Assembly (NCBI GenBank): GCA_965214205.1
Contig: OZ243941.1
Coordinates: forward strand, 1,364,001 to 1,428,000
Direction: 5' to 3'
Length of the DNA stretch: 64,000 nucleotides
DNA from: G963663315 sp965214205
GTDB taxonomy: Bacteria > Pseudomonadota > Gammaproteobacteria > Arenicellales > Poriferihabitantaceae
Shown here: positions 1-8,495 of the stretch, one piece after another
Layout: the number at the start of each line of letters is the position of its first letter
Position numbering within the stretch: position 1 is the stretch's first letter
Notes under the pieces: generated by a model
Told to the model about the DNA's origin: nothing
Seen by the model: only the letters and a program-made list of their open reading frames with translations
Databases searched by the model: none
Position numbers and translations under genes: made by a program

Positions 1-566
1 CCCCGGTTGACGCCGGGTCGGTCGCTGTCCTTCCACTCACTGGCGGTCAGACGGTCGAAGCCGCGCGTCAGGAGTTGATCATCCGGGTTGGTGAGAACGT
101 CAGCGTCCGGCGGTTTGCGCGGTTCGAGGCGCAAGGCGGTTCGATCAGCCGGTATCTCCACGGCAGCCGGATTGGCGTGTTGGTCAAGCTGATCGGAGGC
201 GATGATGAACTGGGCCGGGATATCGCGATGCACATTGCCGCCAGCAGGCCGCTTTGTATCTCGGAAGATGAAATGGACGGCGCCGTGTTGGAAAAGGAAA
301 GGGAGATATTTTCCGCCCAGGCCGCCGCAAGCGGGAAACCCGCTGATATCGTCGAGAAAATGGTGGCTGGCCGTATCCGGAAATTCCTCAAGGAAAACAC
401 GCTGCTGGGACAGCCGTTCGTCAAGAACACGGAGCAGACGGTGGGGCAACTGTTGACCGCGGCTGGCGCCTCGGTGGGGCGGATGACACGCCTTGAAGTG
501 GGCGAAGGACTGGAAAAACGAAACGAGGATTTCGCGGCCGAAGTCATGGCCCAGGCGTCTTCCTGA
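1..566 (+). CDS. tsf: Elongation factor Ts, C-terminal part (5' end outside window)
   Basis: EF-Ts is the guanine-nucleotide exchange factor that regenerates EF-Tu-GTP. The reading frame is open from base 3, so the gene enters from the left edge. The visible part begins in the dimerisation region (ARQELIIRVGENVSVRRF) and ends with the family's C-terminal segment (KFLKENTLLGQPFVKN, then a helical tail ending QASS). A TTG at 75 could be taken for a start, but homology continues upstream of it. After the stop, GCCGCC and GGCGGC at about 570-583 can form a short hairpin without a T run, a poor terminator at best. The next gene is frr, not pyrH. Confidence 0.95.
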   Translation, partial: PVDAGSVAVLPLTGGQTVEAARQELIIRVGENVSVRRFARFEAQGGSISRYLHGSRIGVLVKLIGGDDELGRDIAMHIAASRPLCISEDEMDGAVLEKEREIFSAQAAASGKPADIVEKMVAGRIRKFLKENTLLGQPFVKNTEQTVGQLLTAAGASVGRMTRLEVGEGLEKRNEDFAAEVMAQASS

Positions 567-608
567 CAGCGCCGCCCTGGCGGCAGAGCCGCGGACCGAT
601 CATTTCAG

Positions 609-637
609 GTTTTGTAACCGGTTTGTTGTACTATAAT
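609..637 (+). promoter_or_regulatory. Possible promoter of frr
   Basis: A perfect TATAAT lies at 632-637, about 50 bases before frr. The -35 region (GTTTTG at 609-614 with a 17-base spacer) is poor. A separate frr promoter would fit the absence of pyrH between tsf and frr, but the assignment rests mainly on the -10 box. Confidence 0.35.
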
Positions 638-686
638 CGGGTGCAAGGCTTTTGACAAAAACCGGAAGGATTGGGGTAAGGTTGGA

Positions 687-1244
687 ATGATTGAAGAAAT
701 ACAACAGGATGCCAGTTTGCGCATGCGAAAAACGGTTGATTCAACCCGTAGCGACATGGCCAGAATCAGGACGGGCAGGGCAACAGTCTCACTGCTGGAT
801 CACTTGATGGTTGAATACTACGGTACCGCAACGCCGGTCAATCAGGTGGCTACTGTATCCGTGTCAGACGCGCGGACGCTGATGGTGCAGCCGTGGGAGA
901 AGAACATGATTTCCGCCATAGAAAAAGCGATTCTTGAATCCGATCTGGGGTTGAATCCGGTGACTGCGGGAGAGGTCATGAGGATTCCCTTGCCGGCGAT
1001 GACCGAGGAGCGCCGGATCGGACTTGGCAAGGTAGTCAGGCAGGTTGGCGAGAATGGAAAAATCGCGATACGCAATATCCGCCGGGATGCGATTCAGATG
1101 GCGCGCGATTTATTGAAGGAGAAGGAAATTACCCAGGATGAAGAGAAAGCGGCGGAATCCGAAATGCAGGACCTGACTGACAAATATATCCGCATTGTCG
1201 AGCAAGTGGTTGCCGAAAAGGAAAAAGAGGTCATGGAAGTCTGA
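687..1244 (+). CDS. frr: Ribosome recycling factor
   Basis: RRF acts with EF-G to split post-termination ribosomes in the cytoplasm. The 185-residue length is exactly usual. The N-terminal helix (RMRKTVDSTRSDMARIRTGR) and the later stretch PAMTEERRIGLGKVVRQVGE are typical of the family. The ATG at 687 follows a purine-rich GGGGTAAGG stretch. The gene heads the run frr-uppS-cdsA-dxr-rseP-bamA, as in enterobacteria, but directly follows tsf instead of pyrH. Confidence 0.97.
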   Translation: MIEEIQQDASLRMRKTVDSTRSDMARIRTGRATVSLLDHLMVEYYGTATPVNQVATVSVSDARTLMVQPWEKNMISAIEKAILESDLGLNPVTAGEVMRIPLPAMTEERRIGLGKVVRQVGENGKIAIRNIRRDAIQMARDLLKEKEITQDEEKAAESEMQDLTDKYIRIVEQVVAEKEKEVMEV

Positions 1245-1262
1245 TATTGAACCGTCATTCCA

Positions 1263-2009
1263 ATGAATTTCCCGCATAGTCCCGGCAAGGTCCCCCGGCA
1301 TATTGCCGTAATCATGGATGGTAATGGGCGGTGGGCAAGAAGTCACGGATTGTCCAGAGCGGCCGGTCACAGAAAGGGAGTGAAAGCGATACGGGAAATG
1401 ATTCCGGTCTGCGGTCATCGGGGCATCCCTTATCTGACGCTGTTCGCGTTTAGCAGTGAAAACTGGAGGAGACCGGGGGTTGAAGTCAAATTCCTGATTG
1501 AGTTGCTGACCCAATCCCTGGAAGACCAGGTCTGCCTCCTGCATGACAATCGGGTCAGGTTGCGCGTGATCGGTGACATCAGCCGTTTTCCGGGTCGGCT
1601 GCAAAGAGCGGCGACTGCCGCGGACGAGTTAACTCGCAATAACGAGGCATTGAACCTGACTGTCGCGATCAACTATGGTGGACAATGGGATTTGCGGCAG
1701 GCCTGTCAATCCATTGCATGGCTGGTTGAGAAAGGGGAATTGTCTCCGGATTCGATTACCCCGCAACTGATCGAGTCCCACCTGTGCACCAGTGGCCTGC
1801 CGGAACCCGATTTGTTCATTCGTACCGGAGGGGAGAGGCGAATCAGCAATTTTCTGCTGTGGCAACTGGCTTATACCGAGCTTTACTTTACCGACACCTT
1901 CTGGCCGGATTTTGATGAGGGATGTTTCGATCAGGCGCTGGCATGGTTTGCTTCGAGACAGCGCAGGTTTGGCCGGGTCGGGGCGCAGCTCGAGGCCGGG
2001 GTGTTTTAA
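1263..2009 (+). CDS. uppS: (2E,6E)-farnesyl-diphosphate-specific undecaprenyl diphosphate synthase
   Basis: This cis-prenyltransferase adds eight isopentenyl units to farnesyl diphosphate, making the lipid carrier for peptidoglycan and LPS O-antigen. The active-site motif MDGNGRWA lies at residues 18-25, with the catalytic Asp at 19. FSSENWRRP and the C-terminal RTGGERRISNFLLWQ followed by ELYFT are present. Length is 248 residues, normal. No clear Shine-Dalgarno precedes the ATG, which sits 18 bases after frr and may be translationally coupled to it. Confidence 0.96.
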   Translation: MNFPHSPGKVPRHIAVIMDGNGRWARSHGLSRAAGHRKGVKAIREMIPVCGHRGIPYLTLFAFSSENWRRPGVEVKFLIELLTQSLEDQVCLLHDNRVRLRVIGDISRFPGRLQRAATAADELTRNNEALNLTVAINYGGQWDLRQACQSIAWLVEKGELSPDSITPQLIESHLCTSGLPEPDLFIRTGGERRISNFLLWQLAYTELYFTDTFWPDFDEGCFDQALAWFASRQRRFGRVGAQLEAGVF

Positions 2010-2022
2010 TGAGGCGCAGGAG

Positions 2023-2829
2023 ATGTTGAGGGTTCGTGTCGCTACCGGCTTGCTACTGGCGCTGGCTGCCGTACTGGTCACGCTTTATCTCACCACCCCC
2101 TGGTTTGCGGTCGCGCTGATGCTGGTTATGCTGCTCGGACTGAATGAGTGGGGCCGTCTCGTCACTTGCCCCCGACTCTGGGTTGCCGGCGCCGCTGCCG
2201 GCATGATTGCTGTTGGCTGGCAATCCCTGTTTTTACCCGGAGTCCTGATCGCGGTATGCGCCGGGCTTTGCGTTTTCTGGATTTGTCAGATTCATCGTCT
2301 CAGATCGGGCGGGTTGTCCCGTCCGCTGTCCGGGCCATCAGGTATTTGCGGTGGCGCCCTGATTCTGTTCGGCTGCTGGAGCGCCCTGGTTTTTACCCAT
2401 CAACAACCGGAAACCGGGGCGCGGGTGACACTCGGGATTCTACTGATCGTCTGGTCCGCGGACAGCTTTGCCTATTTCTCCGGGAAAATGTTCGGCCAGC
2501 GAAAACTGGCCCCCGGGATCAGTCCGAACAAGACCGTGGAGGGGTTGCTCGGAGGAGTGTCGGGCTCCTGTCTGGTCGCTCTGGCCTATGCGTTCTTTAC
2601 GTTTGATCTGTCCTGGCTCGACTGGCATTTATGGCTCTGGATGCTGGCCGCGTTGTGCGGCTGCCTGATCAGTGTGGTCGGAGATCTGTATCAGAGCCGG
2701 TTAAAAAGAATCGCGGGAGTCAAGGACAGCGGCTCATTGCTCCCCGGTCATGGCGGCGTACTGGATCGATTTGATGGACTGGTGGCCGCCGCGCCTGTAT
2801 TTGCCGGTATCTGGTGGTTTACGCTATGA
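2023..2829 (+). CDS. cdsA: Phosphatidate cytidylyltransferase (CDP-diglyceride synthase)
   Basis: CdsA makes CDP-diacylglycerol from phosphatidate and CTP at the inner membrane. The frame stays open back to 1792 inside uppS, but family homology begins at MLRVRVATGLLLAL, so I chose the ATG at 2023 (268 residues). The first half is a series of hydrophobic segments. The C-terminal signature is clear: SADSFAYFSGKMFGQRKLAP, SPNKTVEG, then GDLYQSRLKRIAGVKDSG and LPGHGGVLDRFD. The stop overlaps the dxr start as ATGA. Confidence 0.94.
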   Translation: MLRVRVATGLLLALAAVLVTLYLTTPWFAVALMLVMLLGLNEWGRLVTCPRLWVAGAAAGMIAVGWQSLFLPGVLIAVCAGLCVFWICQIHRLRSGGLSRPLSGPSGICGGALILFGCWSALVFTHQQPETGARVTLGILLIVWSADSFAYFSGKMFGQRKLAPGISPNKTVEGLLGGVSGSCLVALAYAFFTFDLSWLDWHLWLWMLAALCGCLISVVGDLYQSRLKRIAGVKDSGSLLPGHGGVLDRFDGLVAAAPVFAGIWWFTL

Positions 2830-4019
2830 CGACCCCGGTCACTGTGCTCGGTTCGACCGGATCAATCGGGGTCAGTACTCTGGATGTGATATCACGGCAT
2901 CCGGGTAAATTCCGGGTTTCCGGATTGTCCGCTCATCGCAGTGTGGAGAAAATGGTTGAACAGTGCCGTCAGTTCCGGCCGGAACGGGCGGTGATGGCGG
3001 ATGCGGACGCGGCCCGGGAATTGAGCGCCCGACTGGGACGGGACGGCATCCGCGTCGAAGTCGGCAGCGGTCAGGAGGATGTCTGCGCCCTGGCCGGGGA
3101 GTCCGGTGATTTTGTCGTATGCGGCATTGTCGGCGCCGCCGGGTTGATGTCTGCGATTGCCGCCATCAAGGCGGGAAAAAAGGTTCTGATCGCCAACAAG
3201 GAGCCTCTGGTCATGCTGGGCGACCATATCGTGCAACTGGCGCAAAAGCATGGCGCCTGTCTGTTGCCTCTGGACAGTGAACACAACGCCATTTTCCAGT
3301 GCCTGCCCCAGCACAGTCTGGTCAGTCAGGACGGGCGCTTACCGGACAACGGGCGCCAGGGGATCGAAAAGCTGTTGTTGACCGGCTCCGGAGGGCCATT
3401 CAGGACACTTCCCCTGGAGATGTTGCCGACCGTGACTCCGAAGCAGGCCTGCGCCCACCCCAACTGGGAAATGGGGCCGAAAATCTCGGTCGATTCCGCC
3501 ACCATGATGAACAAGGGGTTGGAGCTTATCGAAGCCTGCGTGTTGTTTCGTGTCCCACAGAGCAAGGTGCAGATCGTGATTCATCCGCAGAGCATCGTCC
3601 ATTCCATGGTTGAATACATCGACGGTTCGGTTATCGCGCAGATGGGCAGCCCGGATATGCGGATTACGATTGCCAATGCCCTGGCCTGGCCCGACCGGAT
3701 TTCATCCGGGGCGAAGTCCCTGGATTTTACGAATATGGCGCAATTCGAGTTCGAGCCGCCGGACTATGAACGTTTCCCCGCCCTTCGTCTGGCCCGGTCA
3801 GCGGCTGTGACCGGGGGTACGATGCCGGCGATCATGAGCGCCGCCAATGAAGTTGCGGTCGATGGATTCCTGTCAGAACGGATTTCCTTTGATAGAATCA
3901 CGCAAATTGTGGAGAACGTGATGGACCGGGTGGCGGTCAGTATGGATACGGACCCTGAAACAGTGTTTGAAGCGGACTCGCAGGCGCGCGGCGTCAGCCG
4001 GGAACTGATTGCAAATTGA
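2826..4019 (+). CDS. dxr: 1-deoxy-D-xylulose 5-phosphate reductoisomerase
   Basis: Dxr (IspC) carries out the first committed step of the MEP isoprenoid pathway, DXP to MEP with NADPH. The N-terminal nucleotide-binding motif is LGSTGSIGVSTLDVI. The catalytic core shows LPLDSEHNAIFQ, LLTGSGGPFR and KISVDSATMMNKGLELIEA, and the C terminus has AANEVAVDGFL. The ATG at 2826 overlaps the cdsA stop by four bases, and a GTG at 2814 is less likely. Length is 397 residues. ispG, a later enzyme of the pathway, lies at 23,270-24,397 on the other strand. Confidence 0.97.
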   Translation: MTTPVTVLGSTGSIGVSTLDVISRHPGKFRVSGLSAHRSVEKMVEQCRQFRPERAVMADADAARELSARLGRDGIRVEVGSGQEDVCALAGESGDFVVCGIVGAAGLMSAIAAIKAGKKVLIANKEPLVMLGDHIVQLAQKHGACLLPLDSEHNAIFQCLPQHSLVSQDGRLPDNGRQGIEKLLLTGSGGPFRTLPLEMLPTVTPKQACAHPNWEMGPKISVDSATMMNKGLELIEACVLFRVPQSKVQIVIHPQSIVHSMVEYIDGSVIAQMGSPDMRITIANALAWPDRISSGAKSLDFTNMAQFEFEPPDYERFPALRLARSAAVTGGTMPAIMSAANEVAVDGFLSERISFDRITQIVENVMDRVAVSMDTDPETVFEADSQARGVSRELIAN

Positions 4020-4111
4020 AGGCGTGGATTCAGGCGCCGCGTGTTAATATGTACGGATTCGAAAGTACGGATCGGTCATAAACTCGAAGGGTTACATAAA
4101 AGACACAAGAT

Positions 4112-5452
4112 ATGGGCGGGTTTGGTTACAGTGTGCTGGGTTTTCTGGTTGCAATCGCGATACTGGTTGCAATCCATGAGTACGGACATTTCTGGGTTGC
4201 GCGAAAACTCGGCGTCAAGGTGCTGAAATTCTCGATCGGATTTGGCAAACCCCTGTTCAGGTGGCGCTGGAATAATGGGCCTACGGAATACACGATCGGC
4301 ATGATTCCGCTGGGCGGATTCGTCAAAATGCTGGATGAAAGGGAAGGGGATGTTCGGGCCGATGAAGTGGATCAGGCTTTCAACAGGAAATCCCTCGCTG
4401 TTCGCAGCGCCGTGGTCGCGGCCGGTCCGGCATTCAATTTTCTTTTCGCCATTCTGGCGATATGGCTGGTCTTTGTCGCCGGCTCGGATGATATCGACCC
4501 GCAGATCGGACTGGTGACTGAGGGTTCATTGGCGGATACAGCCGGATTCGAGGCGGGCGATGTCCTGACCGAAGTCGATGGCAAGGAGGTTAAAACCTGG
4601 GGACAGCATCAATTTTACCTGCTTGATCAGGCGATGAAGGGAAACCACGTATCCATGCGGGTATCGAATCCGGTTCTCGGGGAGCGTGATCTGGCTATTG
4701 ATTTCAGCGCTCTTGACCAGGCCCGTATCGCCAGCCAACCGATTACTTCGCAAATCGGCATCTGGCCCGCCATTCCCCCGGCGGTGGTCAATGATGTTGT
4801 GGCGAATTCCCCCGCTGAGCGGGCTGGCCTGATTCGAGGCGACCGGGTGCTCGCCATTGACGGGGCCGGGGTCGAGAACTGGCTGGAAATGGCGACGCTG
4901 ATATCGGATAAGCCCGGACAGCCGGTACTGTTATCGGTTCTGCGCGGAGGGGAAACGCTGGAATTGACTATAACGCCCGAGCCGGTCTCCATTGAAGGCA
5001 GGGACTATGGTCGAATCGGGCTGTATCAGCCGGCGCTGGAAAACACGACCTTGCGACACGGTCCGCTGGACGCCGTCTGGCAGGCGGTGGACTACAACTG
5101 GCGGATGACCGTCGTCACCCTGCGTTCCCTGGGGCGGATGGTCACGGCGCGAATGTCTTCGGAAAACCTGTCCGGTCCGATTACCATCGCCAGACTGGCC
5201 GGACGGACCATTGAATCGGGTTATGATGATTTTCTGAAGTTCCTGGCCATTATCAGTATCAGTCTCGGATTGATCAATCTGTTGCCGATTCCGGTTCTGG
5301 ACGGGGGGCATCTGATGTACTTTCTGTTCGAGGCGGTGGTGGGCAGGGCCCCTTCGGAAAAAGCGATGATCCGGGGGCAGGTGGTTGGGTTGGCGATGAT
5401 CATCATGCTGATGGGGTTCGCCTTTTATAATGATATCGCGCGTCTGTTATGA
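4112..5452 (+). CDS. rseP: RIP site-2 zinc metalloprotease RseP
   Basis: RseP is an inner-membrane intramembrane protease that cuts anti-sigma-E factor RseA and leftover signal peptides. The zinc motif HEYGH lies at residues 22-26 in the first membrane segment. The partner motif NLLPIPVLDGGH is near the C terminus. Two PDZ-like regions lie between them (around GSLADTAGFEAGDVL and NSPAERAGLIRGDRVL). Length is 446 residues, matching the enterobacterial protein. Ninety-two bases separate it from dxr, and bamA follows closely. Confidence 0.96.
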   Translation: MGGFGYSVLGFLVAIAILVAIHEYGHFWVARKLGVKVLKFSIGFGKPLFRWRWNNGPTEYTIGMIPLGGFVKMLDEREGDVRADEVDQAFNRKSLAVRSAVVAAGPAFNFLFAILAIWLVFVAGSDDIDPQIGLVTEGSLADTAGFEAGDVLTEVDGKEVKTWGQHQFYLLDQAMKGNHVSMRVSNPVLGERDLAIDFSALDQARIASQPITSQIGIWPAIPPAVVNDVVANSPAERAGLIRGDRVLAIDGAGVENWLEMATLISDKPGQPVLLSVLRGGETLELTITPEPVSIEGRDYGRIGLYQPALENTTLRHGPLDAVWQAVDYNWRMTVVTLRSLGRMVTARMSSENLSGPITIARLAGRTIESGYDDFLKFLAIISISLGLINLLPIPVLDGGHLMYFLFEAVVGRAPSEKAMIRGQVVGLAMIIMLMGFAFYNDIARLL

Positions 5453-5486
5453 GTCGAAAATTGAAGCATTGAACGTTATATATATA

Positions 5487-7787
5487 ATGAAAAAATTCTT
5501 GTTGCCGGTTTTGTATCTTGCGGTTTTTCTTTTCCTGCCGCTTCGCGCCGTATTCGCGGTTGAACCGTTTACTATTACCGATATCCGGGTTGAAGGGCTG
5601 GAAAGGCTGGAGGAGGGGACGGTATTCAACTACCTGCCCCTGAAGGTCGGCGATGAAGCCGATGACGAGGAGATACGACTCAGTATCCGGGAGTTGTTCA
5701 AGACCGGGTTTTTCAAGCAGATCGAGCTGGAGCGGGAGGATACCACCCTGGTTGTCAAGGTGGTCGAAAGACCATCCATCGCCAGTATCACGATTACCGG
5801 CAACAGCAAGCTGAAAACCGAAGCGATCACGGACGGGCTGGAACAGTTGGGGATTGTCGAGGGCAGGATTTTCAGTAACACGGTGCTGGCAAGCGTCGAG
5901 GATGAAATCAAGAGTATCTATCTGTCGATGGGCCGCTATTCGACTACGATTGATGTGGTCAGTGAGGAACTGGACCAGAATCGGGTCGCGATCAAGATCG
6001 CGATCAGTGAAGGGCGGGTCGCCCGCATCCGGAAAATAAACATCATTGGCGCGGAGAAGGAATCGGTCAAGGCGATCAGGAAGGAGATGAAACTCAAGGA
6101 CAAGCGGGGGTACCGCTTGTTTTCACGCCAGGACCAGTATTCGAAGCAGGCGCTGGAATCCGATCTGGAGAGAATCAGGAGTTATTACCAGAACCGGGGG
6201 TATCATGGGTTCGAGATCGTTTCGTCGAATGTGGATATCTCACCCAACAAGCAGAATATCTTTATCAGTATCACATTAAGCGAGGGCGATCTGTATACCT
6301 TTGGGGAATCCACAGTCGAAGGGGTTGAGGAGAGCCAGATCGAAGATTTGCGGCAGTTGATAGATATTCAACCCGGAGACCGCTTTTCGCGGGAAGAGGT
6401 CAACCGGATCCGTACTGAAATGGTGGATTATTTTTCCGATCAGGGTCTTGCATTCGTTGAGGTGAACCCGATATTTGACCGCGATGAATCCACCAAGACC
6501 GTCAGTACCATATTTTCGGTCATCACGAATCAGCGGGTCTATGTTCGCAGAATTGATATTTCCGGCAACCAGTATACCCGTGACGAAGTTATCCGGAGGG
6601 AACTGAGGCAATACGAGGGCGCCCTGTATTCAAAATCAGCGGTACAGCGTTCAAGGGGCAGACTGCGGCGGTTGGGTATTTTTGAGAGTGTACAGATTGA
6701 AACCCTGAAGGTGCCGGGAACCGAGGATCAGGTGGACATGCAGGTAGTCGTGGTGGAAAGGGATACTGGCTCGATTTTGTTGTCTGCCGGTTATTCTGAT
6801 GAGGAGGGCGTTCTGCTTGGTGTCGAATTCGAGCAAAAAAATCTGTTGGGAACCGGCAAGGACCTGGCTCTCAAGTTCAATAATTCCGATACTTCCAGTG
6901 TTGCGAGCATTTCCTATACCAATCCCTACCATACCATTGACGGAGTCAGCCGGACTCTCAATATGTCGGTCAGGGAATTTGATTCCGGGGAAGTCGATAC
7001 GGCAGAGTATATTCTGGATAGCAGTACGCTGGGCGTGAGTTATCGGGTTCCTGTCGCAGAGACCAACTCTATCAATTACGGGTTTTCACTCGAACGTCTT
7101 GAGTTGGAGAGCACTACAGAAACGCCTCCTGAATTTGTGGCTGTAATAGAAGAAAACCCGGAAGCGGATAATGGCTTGTTCACGGTGGGGGTGTCCAGGG
7201 ATACCCGGGATGAGTTTTTCTTCCCGACTCGGGGCGCCGTGGGCTCAATTTCTTTGGAATCGGCTTTTCCATCCAGTGACTTTGAGTATTACAAACTCAA
7301 TTTGCAAGGCTCCTGGTATTTTCCCGTTTCTCCGACTCTGACTCTGAAAGGGTTTGCCGGACTCGGTTATGGGGATGGCTTTGGTGATTCGAAAGAGTCA
7401 GGACTGCCGTTCTTCAAACATTATTACGCAGGGGGCGCCCGCTCCGTTCGCGGCTTTCAACGACGTTCATTAGGCCCACGGGACAGTGGAGAGACTCCGG
7501 AGCCAGTGGGTGGCGATACCCGCGTACTGGTTAATCTGGAAACCCTGTTCCCGGCTTTTGGCGCGGATGGGAAGGACAAGCGAGTCGGATTTTTTGTCGA
7601 TGGCGGGATGGTGTTCGATGACACGGATTCTGTCAGTTTGGGGGATCTCCGGTATTCTGCTGGATTGTTCTTCAACTGGTTTTCGGCAGTCGGGCCATTC
7701 AGCTTCAGCTACGGGGTACCTGTCAATAAAGAAGATGGCGATGAAACAGAAGCCTTGCAGATTTCTATTGGCACGGTATTCAGGTAG
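5487..7787 (+). CDS. bamA: Outer membrane protein assembly factor BamA
   Basis: BamA is the central Omp85 subunit of the BAM complex that folds beta-barrel proteins into the outer membrane. I chose the ATG at 5487, which gives a signal peptide (MKKFLLPVLYLAVFLFLPL, cleavage likely near VFA-VEP); the frame stays open to 5430 inside rseP. Five POTRA domains are expected over roughly residues 20-420, the first starting with FTITDIRVEGL. The barrel includes the conserved GGARSVRGFQ, the VRGF motif of loop 6. The last residues are IGTVFR, so one Arg follows the terminal aromatic residue expected of a beta-signal. Length is 766 residues. Confidence 0.96.
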   Translation: MKKFLLPVLYLAVFLFLPLRAVFAVEPFTITDIRVEGLERLEEGTVFNYLPLKVGDEADDEEIRLSIRELFKTGFFKQIELEREDTTLVVKVVERPSIASITITGNSKLKTEAITDGLEQLGIVEGRIFSNTVLASVEDEIKSIYLSMGRYSTTIDVVSEELDQNRVAIKIAISEGRVARIRKINIIGAEKESVKAIRKEMKLKDKRGYRLFSRQDQYSKQALESDLERIRSYYQNRGYHGFEIVSSNVDISPNKQNIFISITLSEGDLYTFGESTVEGVEESQIEDLRQLIDIQPGDRFSREEVNRIRTEMVDYFSDQGLAFVEVNPIFDRDESTKTVSTIFSVITNQRVYVRRIDISGNQYTRDEVIRRELRQYEGALYSKSAVQRSRGRLRRLGIFESVQIETLKVPGTEDQVDMQVVVVERDTGSILLSAGYSDEEGVLLGVEFEQKNLLGTGKDLALKFNNSDTSSVASISYTNPYHTIDGVSRTLNMSVREFDSGEVDTAEYILDSSTLGVSYRVPVAETNSINYGFSLERLELESTTETPPEFVAVIEENPEADNGLFTVGVSRDTRDEFFFPTRGAVGSISLESAFPSSDFEYYKLNLQGSWYFPVSPTLTLKGFAGLGYGDGFGDSKESGLPFFKHYYAGGARSVRGFQRRSLGPRDSGETPEPVGGDTRVLVNLETLFPAFGADGKDKRVGFFVDGGMVFDDTDSVSLGDLRYSAGLFFNWFSAVGPFSFSYGVPVNKEDGDETEALQISIGTVFR

Positions 7788-7878
7788 AGTCTGGATGTCT
7801 ACCTGTTTCGGGTATTTGTGAATATACCGGAACTCAATCTCTCGGGATTTTTATACAGAGCTATATTTGCGGTGTTAA

Positions 7879-8400
7879 ATGGTTATGAAAATGAACAATA
7901 GATTTTTACTGGGCGTGTTATGCCTGATTGGGGTTGCTTTTATGCCAGCTCATGCGGGCGCCGCTAAAATCGCTTATGTGGATGCCAGGGTACTGATTGA
8001 CGAGGCTCCCCAGGGAAAATATGAAGTCCGTATACTGGAGCAGGAATTCAGCGCTCGTAACCGGGATTTGAAAGCGAAGGTCGAATTGTTCAATAGCAAG
8101 GAAGCGGAGTTGAAAAAGAACGCGGTTGTGCTTTCCAGTGAGGAGATCGAAGAGCGAACCGCAGAGTTGCGCGACCTGCAAATAACCCTTCAACGGGAAC
8201 AGCAAATCTACAACGAAGACTATACCCGCAGCCGTAACCGGGGACTGGCCCGACTGGAAAAGCTGATTTCAGAGGTCATAGTGGAAATAGCCCAACGGGA
8301 GAAGATTGACCTGGTTGTTCAGCAGGCGGTTTACGCGAGCGGTGAGATTGATCTTACCGGGAAAATTCTGGAGCAGCTTAAGGAGAATTTCTCGGAGTAG
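7879..8400 (+). CDS. skp: Periplasmic chaperone Skp (OmpH family)
   Basis: Skp holds unfolded outer-membrane proteins in the periplasm for delivery to BAM. A signal peptide (FLLGVLCLIGVAFMPAHAGA) is followed by KIAYVDARVLIDEAPQGKY, the family's N-terminal strand. A long charged helical stretch (about residues 50-130) forms the tentacles, and the terminal part has EREKIDLVVQQ-like sequence. Length is 173 residues. ATGs at 7879, 7885 and 7891 are all possible starts. It lies between bamA and lpxD as in enterobacteria, 91 bases after bamA. Confidence 0.93.
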   Translation: MVMKMNNRFLLGVLCLIGVAFMPAHAGAAKIAYVDARVLIDEAPQGKYEVRILEQEFSARNRDLKAKVELFNSKEAELKKNAVVLSSEEIEERTAELRDLQITLQREQQIYNEDYTRSRNRGLARLEKLISEVIVEIAQREKIDLVVQQAVYASGEIDLTGKILEQLKENFSE

Positions 8401-8495
8401 GGCGCTCGCGCGGCATCTCGCGGTATAAAGTGGCGATATCAGGTGGTCCCGATTACTGTCCGAGTCGGTTACACTGATCCTCGGGGTTCGGGGTT

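Noticed and set aside
1792..2022. N-terminal extension of CdsA inside uppS
   Set aside because: The extra residues show no membrane-protein character and are the shadow of uppS.
7829..7860. GGAACTC as a sigma-E -35 box before skp
   Set aside because: The region 16-17 bases downstream (TATACA) does not resemble a sigma-E -10 box.
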